From: Chitinophaga qingshengii
GTDB taxonomy: Bacteria > Bacteroidota > Bacteroidia > Chitinophagales > Chitinophagaceae
Assembly: GCF_014529935.1 (NCBI RefSeq)
Contig: NZ_JACVFC010000004.1
Location: 558,001 to 622,000 of the forward strand
Direction of reading: 5' to 3'
Length of the DNA stretch: 64,000 bases
Part shown: piece after piece, positions 18,269 to 26,878 of the stretch
Position numbering within the stretch: position 1 is the first letter of the stretch
Layout: each line of letters starts with the position of its first letter
The notes under the pieces: model-generated
Databases searched by the model: none
Seen by the model: the letters and a program-made list of their open reading frames with translations, nothing else
Told to the model about the DNA's origin: nothing
Program-made: the position numbers and the translations under genes

Positions 18269-18688
18269 TTATAAAAAATCTTTGAAGATTCCGGCTACTG
18301 TCTCCCTTAATTCCTTTAACAGTAAGGGTTTGCGGAGTAGTTTGATCACCAGCGGATTGGCATTGGTACGGGTGATATCGCCGTAATCCAGGGAGGAAGA
18401 TACCATCACAATATGGCACTGCGACTTGATTTTCTGTGGATAGGCATCAAAAGCCTGCAAAAACTCAAACCCATCCATTTCGGGCATCTGGATATCCAAC
18501 AGGATGATGGTAGGTGGAATTTTAGGCAGGGCAATATTCGAAGAGAGAAATTCCAGTGCTTTGTTGGCATTTACGAATGAAATCACCGTTCTGCTGATCT
18601 GTTGAAACGTAATCAACTTCTCATGCAGTAATAAATCAATCTCGTTGTCATCTATCAATATGACGCGCAGGTCAGGTATCGAATTCAT
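18269..18688 (-). CDS. Single-domain response regulator
   Basis: 139 residues from the ATG at 18688 (the frame is open to 18730, but family alignment favours MNSIPDLRVILIDDNE). Receiver only: DDNE at 13-16, phospho-acceptor Asp65 in ILLDIQMPEMDG, Ser-Ser in VMVSSSLD and Lys in LLRKPL. It overlaps the 3' end of the receiver-kinase gene by 17 bp and is the last gene of a five-gene minus-strand operon. With no output domain it must act by protein contact or as a phosphate relay or sink for the two kinases of the operon. Confidence 0.9.
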   Translation of the reverse strand: MNSIPDLRVILIDDNEIDLLLHEKLITFQQISRTVISFVNANKALEFLSSNIALPKIPPTIILLDIQMPEMDGFEFLQAFDAYPQKIKSQCHIVMVSSSLDYGDITRTNANPLVIKLLRKPLLLKELRETVAGIFKDFL

Positions 18689-19769
18689 TTCTGTTCGGGA
18701 TGGTAATTTCAAATTGGGTGCCTTCGCCATATTTGGATTCTACATTAATTGTACCGCCAATTTTGCTGAGGGCTTCTTTTACGATGTATAATCCTATGCC
18801 ACTTCCTGGTTTGTTATTGTTTTTAGAGCGGAAGAACATTTTAAAGATATTGTTCAAATGCTCACTTAAAATACCGATACCATTATCGCGGATACAGATA
18901 GTGGCCTTATGTGGCTCCACTTTTGCGGATAGGTTGACCATCGGCTCAGGTTCCTCCGGTTTTTGGTACTTAACAGCGTTGGAAATAAGATTGTTTAAAA
19001 TAACACTGATTCTGAATGTGTCACCCCGGAATTCGGCCACCTGGTCTACCTGGGTGTGAAACCGGATAGCGGTGTTCTGTGGCTGAAATGCCGTGATACA
19101 ATCGTTCAACAGGTTATTAAAATCAATTTTTTCATATTCCACTTCCAGCCGGGAGTTGCGGTAGTATTCGATGATTTTCTGGATAAACCCGTCCAGCTTC
19201 AGTACGCAGGACTCAACCATATCAATATAGCCGTTGGGGTCTGTCACAGAATTATCGAGGCGCGACAAATTAATGATACCCAATACAGACATCAGCGGAG
19301 AACGCAGGTCATGCGAAGTGGAGTAAATGAACCGGTTTAGCTCATCGTTGGTTTTCTCCAACTCTGCAATTTTTTCCTTGAGCTGCCGGCGGGTATGATA
19401 GATCTCATACGCATTGTTAATGGTTTTATGTAGCTCATGTTCATCCCAGGGCTTTTTAATATAGGAAAAAATATGTCCCTTATTGATAGCATCAATGATA
19501 TCTTCCACATCCGTATAGCCGGTCAGCAGAATACGCATAGGGTCCGGAAGGGTGTCTTTGATTTCGTTAAAAAACTCCACCCCGGTAGAAACTGGCATTT
19601 TCTGATCCGCTATGATGATATGGACCATAATCTCCTTCAATAACTGCTTCCCTTCCTGTGCTGAGTTGGCGGTATAAATTTCGTAACTCCTCCGGAAGCT
19701 GGCCTTGAAGGCATTCAGATTATGGATTTCATCATCGATGTATAATATTCTAATGCGGTTTTCTTTCAT
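18672..19769 (-). CDS. Response regulator-histidine kinase
   Basis: 365 residues. The N-terminal receiver is of RpfG type: YIDDEIHNLNAFKASFRR, phospho-acceptor Asp55 in IIADQKMPVSTG, ILLTGYTD and YIKKPWD. A coiled coil follows, then HisKA with His153 in STSHDLRSPL, and HATPase_c (IRDNGIGI, SGIGLYIV). There is no membrane part. It begins 15 bp after the 7TMR-DISM kinase gene, so it is probably phosphorylated by that kinase and passes the signal to the overlapping receiver gene. Confidence 0.92.
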   Translation of the reverse strand: MKENRIRILYIDDEIHNLNAFKASFRRSYEIYTANSAQEGKQLLKEIMVHIIIADQKMPVSTGVEFFNEIKDTLPDPMRILLTGYTDVEDIIDAINKGHIFSYIKKPWDEHELHKTINNAYEIYHTRRQLKEKIAELEKTNDELNRFIYSTSHDLRSPLMSVLGIINLSRLDNSVTDPNGYIDMVESCVLKLDGFIQKIIEYYRNSRLEVEYEKIDFNNLLNDCITAFQPQNTAIRFHTQVDQVAEFRGDTFRISVILNNLISNAVKYQKPEEPEPMVNLSAKVEPHKATICIRDNGIGILSEHLNNIFKMFFRSKNNNKPGSGIGLYIVKEALSKIGGTINVESKYGEGTQFEITIPNRNEFDT

Positions 19770-19784
19770 TAAAGGGCGTTATGG

Positions 19785-21959
19785 TTAAGATTGATGATTT
19801 GTGATGTTGAGCGGTAAATATATAATAAATTCTGCTCCTTCTCCGGGGGTGGAATTTACGATGATTTTACCCTTGTGTTTCTCTATGATACTGAACACAA
19901 TAGAAAGCCCCAGCCCGGTCCCTTCCCCCACATCCTTAGTGGTAAAGAAGGGATCAAATATCTTCTGTTGCACGGCCTCCGACATACCAATACCGGTATC
20001 CTTAATCCGGATACAGATAAACGATCCCTCTTGCCAGGTGGTGATGGTAATGGACTCGTCGTGCTGTTCCTTTTTGCTCTTGATCGCATTCAGCGCATTG
20101 GAGAAAATATTCATGAACACCTGGTTAATTTTCCCGGCGTAACATTCAATTTTAGGCAGCTCCGCGTAGTGTTTGATGATATTCACATTCGGTGGGATGC
20201 CATTGCGCAACAGTACCAGTGTAGAATCCAGGCCCTCGTGAATATCGATGGATTTTACATCGCTTTCATCCAGCCGGCTGAAAGTTCTGAGCCCCTTCAC
20301 GATCTCTGCAGTACGGGCGGCGCCGTCTTCTATCCCTTTGATGAGAGAAGATATCTCTTCGTGGATATAGTCAATATCAATTTCCCGCTTAAATTTCTCA
20401 ATGGATTTCAGCTCTTCCTGTATATCCGTTTTCCCGGCCAGGCTGTCGTAGCGGCTTAGCAGGTCCTGCAAGTCGGCGATGTCGAGTTTCAGCGGTTTGA
20501 TATTGGAGGTAACGAAGTTGATAGGATTGTTGATTTCATGGGCAATACCGGCCGTAAGCTGACCGAGGGATGCCATTTTCTCTTTTTCCACCAACCGGGT
20601 CTGTGTGTCTTTCAGGTTGGTAAGGGCCACATTCAGGTCCCGGTTACTGTTTTGAAGTTCTTCGGTGCGTTCCTGCACTTTGGCTTCCAGGATGATATTT
20701 TGTTCTCTTACCAGCTGCTCGTTTTCTTTGGAAATCTCCAGGGCAATAGCCTGAGAGGCTTCTTTCTCCGCTTTGAAGGTGTTGATTTTATCCGCCAGGG
20801 CAAAAGACAGCAGGATGACTTCTATCGCTGAACCTATTACGATAATGTGGCTCGTAAAGATATTGTAGGGGATGATGCCTACATCTTTCAACACAAAGCA
20901 GATAATGGCGAGAATGAATACGGTCCATGCCATCACAAATATTTTGGCGGTACGGGAGTGTTTGACCGCCTGCATGATGGCAAACAGTAAAATGAAGCTC
21001 ACACCGGTGATAGCCAGGAAGTCAATCAGTGCATAGGCTACGGAAAAATAACCCAGTAAGGATAATACAATGGTGCTGGAATACACCACCACAAACAGGG
21101 TCATGATGCGATACGCCCAGGGGGCTTTCTCCCGCACATGAAGGAAACTTTGCACAAACACCAGTACTGATATACCGGACAATGCTCCGGCCCAAAGAAC
21201 ACTCTGCTCGGTGATATAGAGGTTCTCATGCCAGAAGAAACGATATCCGAAGCCATGCAGGCATATCTGTGCCATGCCTACGCAGGCGATATAGATGATA
21301 TAGTAGAAGTAGCTCCAGTCTCTTACGGAGAAGAAAATGAAGGTATTGTAGAATATCATCACGAGGATAATGCCGATATAGATAGATAACAACAGGTCGT
21401 CGTTATACAATTTGTTGTAGATCTCCCGGGCGGTACCAATGTATACCGGCACCAGGATGGCTTCCCGGCTTTGTATACGCAGGTAAAAAGTACTGGCGGC
21501 GCCGGAAGGAATACTAACGTTATATACGAAGTTCTGGTGCACGACAGGCCTTTTCTTAAAAGGACGCAACTCGCCGCCGGGAATTACCTCGTAGCGACTG
21601 TCGGAACCGGGGTAATAGAGGTCTATCAGGTCCAGGATAGGGTAGGTTACGTTGAACATCAGTTCTGGGAACCCGGTATTGTTTTTTACCGTAAAACGCA
21701 GCCAGATGGCATCTTTGGTAAGACCGAAATTGGGAATCTGTTTCTGTAATTTCTGAAAGCCGGAGGAATGTTGTATGTCTGCAAACGTCATGGTACCGGC
21801 GGGGTCCAGCAGGTATTCGAGCTGGCCGTACTCCGCCAGCTGGATAGGATAGTTGGGGGAGATACTGATGGTATCTGCCCAAACGGGTACCCAGCGGACT
21901 GTTACTAACAGTAACAGGCATACGAACTTATAAAATGCCGGTCTGATCAGAAGTCGCAT
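19785..21959 (-). CDS. 7TMR-DISM membrane sensor histidine kinase
   Basis: 724 residues from the ATG at 21959, which gives a clean signal peptide (FVCLLLLVTVRWVPVWAD). An upstream in-frame ATG at 22001 would overlap the E1-like gene by 29 bp and is less likely. Order: signal 1-28; extracytoplasmic DISM-type beta domain ~35-170 (KDAIWLRFTVKNNTG; FYLRIQSREA); seven membrane helices ~180-385; coiled coil ~390-460; HisKA with His474 in GIAHEINNPINF; HATPase_c ~590-715 (KDTGIGM, GEGTGLGLSI). The DISM domain is thought to bind small extracellular ligands, often carbohydrates. Its place directly after an acyltransferase-like and an E1-like gene suggests it may sense their product. Stop-to-start gap upstream is 13 bp. 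Confidence 0.9.
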   Translation of the reverse strand: MRLLIRPAFYKFVCLLLLVTVRWVPVWADTISISPNYPIQLAEYGQLEYLLDPAGTMTFADIQHSSGFQKLQKQIPNFGLTKDAIWLRFTVKNNTGFPELMFNVTYPILDLIDLYYPGSDSRYEVIPGGELRPFKKRPVVHQNFVYNVSIPSGAASTFYLRIQSREAILVPVYIGTAREIYNKLYNDDLLLSIYIGIILVMIFYNTFIFFSVRDWSYFYYIIYIACVGMAQICLHGFGYRFFWHENLYITEQSVLWAGALSGISVLVFVQSFLHVREKAPWAYRIMTLFVVVYSSTIVLSLLGYFSVAYALIDFLAITGVSFILLFAIMQAVKHSRTAKIFVMAWTVFILAIICFVLKDVGIIPYNIFTSHIIVIGSAIEVILLSFALADKINTFKAEKEASQAIALEISKENEQLVREQNIILEAKVQERTEELQNSNRDLNVALTNLKDTQTRLVEKEKMASLGQLTAGIAHEINNPINFVTSNIKPLKLDIADLQDLLSRYDSLAGKTDIQEELKSIEKFKREIDIDYIHEEISSLIKGIEDGAARTAEIVKGLRTFSRLDESDVKSIDIHEGLDSTLVLLRNGIPPNVNIIKHYAELPKIECYAGKINQVFMNIFSNALNAIKSKKEQHDESITITTWQEGSFICIRIKDTGIGMSEAVQQKIFDPFFTTKDVGEGTGLGLSIVFSIIEKHKGKIIVNSTPGEGAEFIIYLPLNITNHQS

Positions 21960-21972
21960 GGCTTTTTTCGGA

Positions 21973-23091
21973 TCATTTATGGTGGTTAAAAATCTGTTCA
22001 AGGTCTACATAATAACGGCCGGAGGCTATTTCCCGGTTTAGCCCCATTTCCCTGCATACGTGGGCGATGGCGGCGCCTCCCAGCATAACGGCTGATGCCA
22101 GTTGCGGCCAGGTGGTAATCGTTTTGCCTATCTCCCGGATGGAGTCCTGCATTTTGGTTGACATGGCGCTGATATTAACAATGCGGTCTACCAGCTGCAT
22201 TCTTTCTGGTCCCTGCATATTCCGGATCTGCTCCGCAGTGATATCGTCAGGTATCCGCCCATGCAATATAGGTAAATCGGGTTGTAGATCAAATCTTTCT
22301 ATGTCTACCATGCCCCGGTCGCTGGTATCCATTACAACGGGGATACGCAGCGCCTTTGCCCGCTGCCGTGCCAGAATCTTGATATCCAGGCCATCACACT
22401 CCTCTACGAGGATGTCCAGCTGACCACCATCGGTCAGGAAAGTGTCTATATTATCTTCCGAAATACCGCTATCATAACAGCGGACGGTCAGAAAAGGATC
22501 GATTTCAGCTATTTCCCGGGCGACTAATACTGTTTTGAGGATGCCCACATGATGTACCCCTGTGCGGATGCGATTCATATTACTGAGATCCAGCCTGTCG
22601 AAGTCGGCTATACGAAGCTCGCCGCACAGTCGTTCAATGGCCAGTGCCAGGGCGACCGACTGCCCGACGGAGAGGCCTATAACACCTATTTTCCGGGTTT
22701 GCAGGATTTGTCTTTCTGCTTCAGTGATTTTTTGTTTGTTACGGCTGGTGCGCAGAGACACAAACTCTGCTTCATCCAGTATGTGTACCACGCGGTTGGA
22801 CCAGGGATAGTACACCCATACGCCATAGGCGGCCACCGGGGTATCGCCCAGGCGGGCGGCTACTTTTTCTGCGACGGCGGCGTCGGATAATCTTTCTGTG
22901 GGATGTTGAAGACGGATTAATTCCGCCAACTGAGGTTGTATTTCGTCGAAAACCTGGATACCGGGTTGTTGAACTAGCAATTGGGTGAGGGCTTCCAGCT
23001 GAGCGGGGTCCTGTAACCTGAAAAAACTGACTTCCCGCGTTGATGATCTTTGTCGGCTCGTTGCTATGGCATCTACTAGTACGTTGTTCAT
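21973..23091 (-). CDS. E1-like (ThiF/MoeB-fold) adenylyltransferase, Rv1355c-type
   Basis: 372 residues. An N-terminal ~130-residue region of unknown fold is followed by an E1/ThiF domain: nucleotide loop GLSVGQS (139-145), acidic strand ADFDRLDLSN (163-171) and the conserved Arg174 of SNMNR. Later motifs VVMDTSDRGMVDIERFDL and PILHGRI resemble the N-terminal half of Rv1355c-family proteins, which in other bacteria are fused to a nitroreductase domain. That second half is absent here. No CxxC zinc pairs are seen, so it is unlike ThiF/MoeB proper. Such enzymes adenylate a carboxyl group (protein C-terminus or small acid). It lies between the GNAT-like and the 7TMR kinase genes with short gaps on both sides. 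The substrate is unknown. Confidence 0.82.
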   Translation of the reverse strand: MNNVLVDAIATSRQRSSTREVSFFRLQDPAQLEALTQLLVQQPGIQVFDEIQPQLAELIRLQHPTERLSDAAVAEKVAARLGDTPVAAYGVWVYYPWSNRVVHILDEAEFVSLRTSRNKQKITEAERQILQTRKIGVIGLSVGQSVALALAIERLCGELRIADFDRLDLSNMNRIRTGVHHVGILKTVLVAREIAEIDPFLTVRCYDSGISEDNIDTFLTDGGQLDILVEECDGLDIKILARQRAKALRIPVVMDTSDRGMVDIERFDLQPDLPILHGRIPDDITAEQIRNMQGPERMQLVDRIVNISAMSTKMQDSIREIGKTITTWPQLASAVMLGGAAIAHVCREMGLNREIASGRYYVDLEQIFNHHK

Positions 23092-23108
23092 TGTTTAGTT
23101 ATTTATAG

Positions 23109-23831
23109 CTACCGGGAAAGCGGCAGGTCACTCGTTGCCGCTGACATAATCCGAAGATCGTAGTCTACCTGCATTTCTCCCTTAGGTCCTTTTTCTACAA
23201 TCGTTTGCACCGGATTGTTGCGTAAACTCATCATTCTTTCACGGTCTTCCGGGTGAGCATTCTTCAGCTCGCCGGGATCGTTCAGTATGAGGGCGGTGGC
23301 AATCAGGTCTTCCTTGGGGTAATAAAAGGTACCCTGGTTGCCAATATTGGTCATAATCTGGTAACCGGTACGGATACTGTTACGGAAGGTGGTCTGTGCA
23401 CAGAATCCCAGGAAGGTGGTAACGGGCAACTGGTTCAGTACGGCATTTACTACCCGGAAAAGGACAATACTGCCAATACCCCAGCCGGCTACTTCACGGG
23501 AGTTCCATAAACCACAAAATTCACCGGTACCGCCACCGGCGGCCAGTTCCTTTACAATATCATAAATCCGGGGGTCCATGCTGTTGATGGCGCTTTCAAT
23601 GGGAAGGGGGACACTTCCGCCGGCAAGTTGTATCCGGCAACCGCCATATGTTTTTGTGTAATCGTCATTGCTCACGGTAATAATGTAAGTATAAGGCTCG
23701 TACATCCAGTCTACGTTGGCGGATGTAACTTTCGTAACTCCGTATGCTTCCAGCACTTTCCGGTGGCCTGCAATATACTGCAGGCATTCTTCAGGATATT
23801 CGATAGCCTTGAATACTCTTACCTTGAGCAT
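23109..23831 (-). CDS. GNAT/autoinducer-synthase-like protein
   Basis: 240 residues, soluble. The order of motifs follows the GNAT fold as used by LuxI-type acyl-homoserine-lactone synthases: a charged N-terminal part (HRKVLEAYGV), VDWMYEPYTYIITV, a GGCRI strand, LPIESAINSMDPRI, then GEFCGLWNSREVAGWGIG where LuxI has the E-x-SRF motif, and a late TTFRNSIRTGYQIM helix with YYPKEDLIATAL. I infer an acyl- or acetyltransferase, possibly making a diffusible signal. No catalytic residue is proven and overall identity to LuxI is clearly low. It is the first gene of the operon that continues, 17 bp later, with the E1-like gene and then two kinases and a receiver. Confidence 0.6.
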   Translation of the reverse strand: MLKVRVFKAIEYPEECLQYIAGHRKVLEAYGVTKVTSANVDWMYEPYTYIITVSNDDYTKTYGGCRIQLAGGSVPLPIESAINSMDPRIYDIVKELAAGGGTGEFCGLWNSREVAGWGIGSIVLFRVVNAVLNQLPVTTFLGFCAQTTFRNSIRTGYQIMTNIGNQGTFYYPKEDLIATALILNDPGELKNAHPEDRERMMSLRNNPVQTIVEKGPKGEMQVDYDLRIMSAATSDLPLSR

Positions 23832-23942
23832 GTATGGGAATGCTTTAAAATTTTTACTCTTTGAACAGTAAAGCCAGGGTCAGGTGGCGCTGATATATGG
23901 CGTTATAGTAAACATTGATAGCAAAAAGGCTACCGCTTTATA

Positions 23943-24167
23943 CTACGCTGTAACAATGGCGGGTGTAAGCAGCATAATATTGTTGGCCATTATAGGGGAT
24001 TGCATTTCTATCTCCGCAGTTAGCATCGCCCGGGATAAATAGTTCCATTTGTTTTGTTGAAAAAGATTAAAAAGCTCTACATCTTCACATGAAGGTAATG
24101 GTAAAATAGTATTATTTCCAGAATTATCCATAAAGAATGTTCCGTTTTTTGAATAAATACGAAACAC
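23943..24167 (-). CDS. Possible small protein upstream of the E1/kinase operon
   Basis: A 74-codon frame from a GTG at 24165-24167 (or 62 codons from an ATG at 24131). The peptide is Asn- and Met-rich, with a Pro-rich stretch NTILPLPSCEDVELF and a C-terminal LTPAIVTA. It has no recognised domain or signal peptide. It is co-directional with, and 111 bp upstream of, the GNAT-like gene. AT-rich codon use makes a chance frame quite possible; if real, it could be a peptide substrate for the E1-like enzyme. Confidence 0.3.
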   Translation of the reverse strand: MFRIYSKNGTFFMDNSGNNTILPLPSCEDVELFNLFQQNKWNYLSRAMLTAEIEMQSPIMANNIMLLTPAIVTA

Positions 24168-24252
24168 TTAACATGTGGGGCACTGGTATTCAACAGTATA
24201 GGCATCTTTATTTATTTTGCCTGTAATAATACCTGTTGCTATTGGTGTAAAT

Positions 24253-24287
24253 TTTGCTGCAATGAATTCCCTTTAAAGTTAGATTTG
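24253..24287 (+). promoter_or_regulatory. Possible promoter of the superoxide dismutase gene
   Basis: TTTG (24253-24256) and TAGATTTG (24280-24287) are separated by 23 nt, at the long end of the Bacteroidota range. The site is about 40 bp upstream of the ATG. Confidence 0.4.
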
Positions 24288-24327
24288 TATCTGTCTTTTT
24301 TACATAACAAATTTCAATCCTTGCAAT

Positions 24328-25059
24328 ATGAACAAAAGAGAATTCATAAAGCTAACCAGCCTGGCTGGCGTAGCTGCCCTCAGCGGCCCGCTGAGTAGCC
24401 TGGCCGTACCCGTTACTACCACGAAAACCAGCTTCGACGACCCGAAAGCCCCCTTCGTTGTACCGCCATTGCCTTATGCTTATGATGCACTGGAACCCTA
24501 TATCGATAAAATGACCATGGAACTGCACCATGATAAACATCACGGCGCTTATGTGAAAAACCTCAATGAGGCCATAAAGGGTACTCCTTTCGCTACCTTG
24601 TCACTGGAAGAAATACTGCATAAAGTAACCACCGGAGACAAAGACAAAGGTATCCGCAACAACGGCGGGGGGCACTATAACCACTCCCTGTTCTGGACCC
24701 TGCTGTCTCCTAAAAAAACAACACCTTCCGATAAACTGAAAGCAGCGATCAATACCCATTTCGGCTCCTGGGAAAAATTCCAGGAAAAATTCAACGACGC
24801 CGGTAAAACACAATTCGGCTCCGGATGGGCATGGCTGATCGCAGGTCCTGGTAAAAAGTTGTCTGTGATCAATACGCCTAACCAGGACAATCCGCTTATG
24901 CACAATATTGTGAAGGAAAAAGGTACGCCCATCCTCGCCCTCGATGTATGGGAACATGCCTACTACCTGAAATACCAGAACAAACGCCCGGATTATATCA
25001 ACGCCTTCTGGAACGTGGTAAACTGGGATGAAGTGGAAAAGAGATACAACAACGCGTAA
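24328..25059 (+). CDS. sodA: Fe/Mn superoxide dismutase with export signal
   Basis: 243 residues, longer than the usual ~200 because of an N-terminal leader. The leader (NKREFIKLTSLAGVAALSG) looks like a Tat signal with Lys-Arg in place of Arg-Arg. All four metal ligands are present: His67 (LHHDKHH), His119 (HYNHSLFW), Asp206 and His210 (LDVWEHAYY). It dismutates superoxide, here probably in the periplasm. The Fe/Mn choice cannot be told safely. It is monocistronic, with a strong terminator at 25077-25118. Confidence 0.93.
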   Translation: MNKREFIKLTSLAGVAALSGPLSSLAVPVTTTKTSFDDPKAPFVVPPLPYAYDALEPYIDKMTMELHHDKHHGAYVKNLNEAIKGTPFATLSLEEILHKVTTGDKDKGIRNNGGGHYNHSLFWTLLSPKKTTPSDKLKAAINTHFGSWEKFQEKFNDAGKTQFGSGWAWLIAGPGKKLSVINTPNQDNPLMHNIVKEKGTPILALDVWEHAYYLKYQNKRPDYINAFWNVVNWDEVEKRYNNA

Positions 25060-25076
25060 CCGCAAATCCATATAAA

Positions 25077-25118
25077 CCAGGGGGGCGGAGTTCAACTGAA
25101 CTTCGCCCCCCTGGTTTT
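25077..25118 (+). terminator. Rho-independent terminator of sodA
   Basis: A long GC-rich hairpin (left arm 25077-25094, right arm to 25114, one G-T pair) is followed by TTTT. It lies 18 bp after the stop codon. Confidence 0.85.
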
Positions 25119-25135
25119 GCATTGTAGCATGCGAT

Positions 25136-26764
25136 TTATTTACGCTTTAGGAACACAAAACCATTCTTTTCTCCAATCACTTCCAGGTTAGGATGATGGA
25201 TGAACGCTTCTGCATCCGTGATGCGGCAGATAAAATAAGCCGGTTTGTCAATAGTGCCGTTCAACAGCCAGTTGGTATCGTAATAGTTTTTATTGGCATG
25301 GGGCTGCTCCCGGGTATAATAATGCTGGGCATAACTATGATAGCCCAGGGCTTTCACATACACATCTTTCCCCTGCAGGGAGATGAAAAAGTCGATCGCC
25401 GCTCCCTGGGAATAACGTTCTATTTTAGGTACAAAATGCACAACGGTCACCTGTAAAATCAGGATAGTGCTCACAAATAAACATATCAGCCCATTGGTGG
25501 TCTTTTTCCTGGTCAGCAGCACGGCGCTCACGATCACCAGTATAATATAGGCGATACCGTAGCCGGTTTCGGCGACAGACCAGGATACCTGCGCCTGCAG
25601 GTTACCTACGGCAAACTTATCCCCGATATAGGGAATGAGCATGTCTTTGTAAACCCCCGCCAGCGGCAATACAGCGATGGCAATGCCCAGTATAATACCA
25701 ATCACACAAAGCAGCACGATGTCCCAGCTCCGAAGGCGCAGTCTGCCGGCAGCCAGCTTGTACACCTGGTAGGCTGCGAGGTAAGACAGCGGGAAATAAC
25801 ACAGGGAAGAATAGTGTACAATTTTGGTCTTTACAATCGAGAACAGGACCAGCACTACCCAGAATAATATCCACATCCACACTTTAAAGTCTTTCTGTTC
25901 GGAAGCGGGGGGACGCCCGTAAATGGACCTTTTTCTGCCACGGATATACGAAAACAAAAAGATGCTGGCCGGAAAACAACCCACCAGCAGTACTATCCAG
26001 TGGTAGAGGAAGGGACCGCCGTGACCGGCATCTTCGGTGGTGAGCAGCCGGATCTGGTAGGTCACAAATTCATTGACAAACCACCAGCCATGGGCGATAA
26101 TTTCATAACCAAACCAAAGCAGGGTAGTGATAGCCGCAAAAAGGGTAATGAGTCCCAGGTGCGCCAGTTTGATGCTGATCCGGAATTTATTCCAGAGCCA
26201 GTACACCAGCAGCACCAGTAAAGCGACCAGGATGGCTACCGGACCTTTGGTGAGCACGGCCAGTCCCAGGAAAAAACCGCTCAGCATAGCCATGCGGTAG
26301 GATTGGGCACTATGGGCTATCCGGTACGCAAAATAAATTGCCAGGAAAATAAAGTAGTTAAAGGTGGGGTCGATAATACCCGATTTGAAATAAAAGTGAG
26401 GAAGCCAGGAGCCGGCATATACCAGCGCCCACCACATACCCAGTTTCTCATCCGCCAGTTTTTTACCGATGGTAAAGAGGGTGAGCAGGGTGGCGATACC
26501 AATGATTGCATTAGGAAAACGGGCCGCAAAGTCATTCACACCAAAAAGCAGCATACTGCCGGCCTGCATCCAGATGAACAGGGGTGGTTTTTCCCAGAAG
26601 GGCCGGAAATCGATCTGTACCTGACTATAGTTATGGCTGACGATCATTTCTCTGGCTGCTTCTGCAAAGTTTATCTCATCCCAATCAAACAGGTGTACAG
26701 CCCCCAGGAACGGTATAAATAAAAGGGCTGCCACCAAGGCAATCAACAGGTATTTCATTATCAC
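25136..26764 (-). CDS. ArnT/PMT-like membrane glycosyltransferase (GT39/GT83 type)
   Basis: 542 residues with about 11-12 membrane helices. The first extracytoplasmic loop has the family motif FDWDEINFAEAAREM with the catalytic-type acidic residues, followed by FRPFWEKPPLFIW, which is typical of ArnT/PMT enzymes. These transfer sugars from polyprenyl-phosphate donors to lipid A, lipids or proteins in the periplasm. The C-terminal ~120 residues form a soluble domain ending in NGFVFLKRK. The PAP2 phosphatase gene lies just upstream on the same strand, separated by a GCAAAG hairpin; both use lipid-phosphate chemistry. An ATG two codons downstream (26758) is an equal start. Confidence 0.88.
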   Translation of the reverse strand: MIMKYLLIALVAALLFIPFLGAVHLFDWDEINFAEAAREMIVSHNYSQVQIDFRPFWEKPPLFIWMQAGSMLLFGVNDFAARFPNAIIGIATLLTLFTIGKKLADEKLGMWWALVYAGSWLPHFYFKSGIIDPTFNYFIFLAIYFAYRIAHSAQSYRMAMLSGFFLGLAVLTKGPVAILVALLVLLVYWLWNKFRISIKLAHLGLITLFAAITTLLWFGYEIIAHGWWFVNEFVTYQIRLLTTEDAGHGGPFLYHWIVLLVGCFPASIFLFSYIRGRKRSIYGRPPASEQKDFKVWMWILFWVVLVLFSIVKTKIVHYSSLCYFPLSYLAAYQVYKLAAGRLRLRSWDIVLLCVIGIILGIAIAVLPLAGVYKDMLIPYIGDKFAVGNLQAQVSWSVAETGYGIAYIILVIVSAVLLTRKKTTNGLICLFVSTILILQVTVVHFVPKIERYSQGAAIDFFISLQGKDVYVKALGYHSYAQHYYTREQPHANKNYYDTNWLLNGTIDKPAYFICRITDAEAFIHHPNLEVIGEKNGFVFLKRK

Positions 26765-26812
26765 GTTTTATAAAAAATAAGCATTACGGGCTTGCTGAAA
26801 ACAGCAAAAAAG

Positions 26813-26864
26813 CAAAAGAGCAAAGCTCGCAAAGGTGCTGATCTTTGCGAACTTTGCTCCTTTG
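26813..26864 (-). repeat. GCAAAG-type inverted repeat, terminator-like
   Basis: Arms 26813-26834 and 26843-26864 (22 bp each, 2 mismatches) surround an 8-base loop. Read as minus-strand RNA the two mismatches become G-U pairs, and the hairpin is followed by CTTTTTTG, so it should end the PAP2 transcript. The words match the nested repeat at 4217-4377. Confidence 0.75.
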
Positions 26865-26878
26865 AAAAATTTTCGGGT

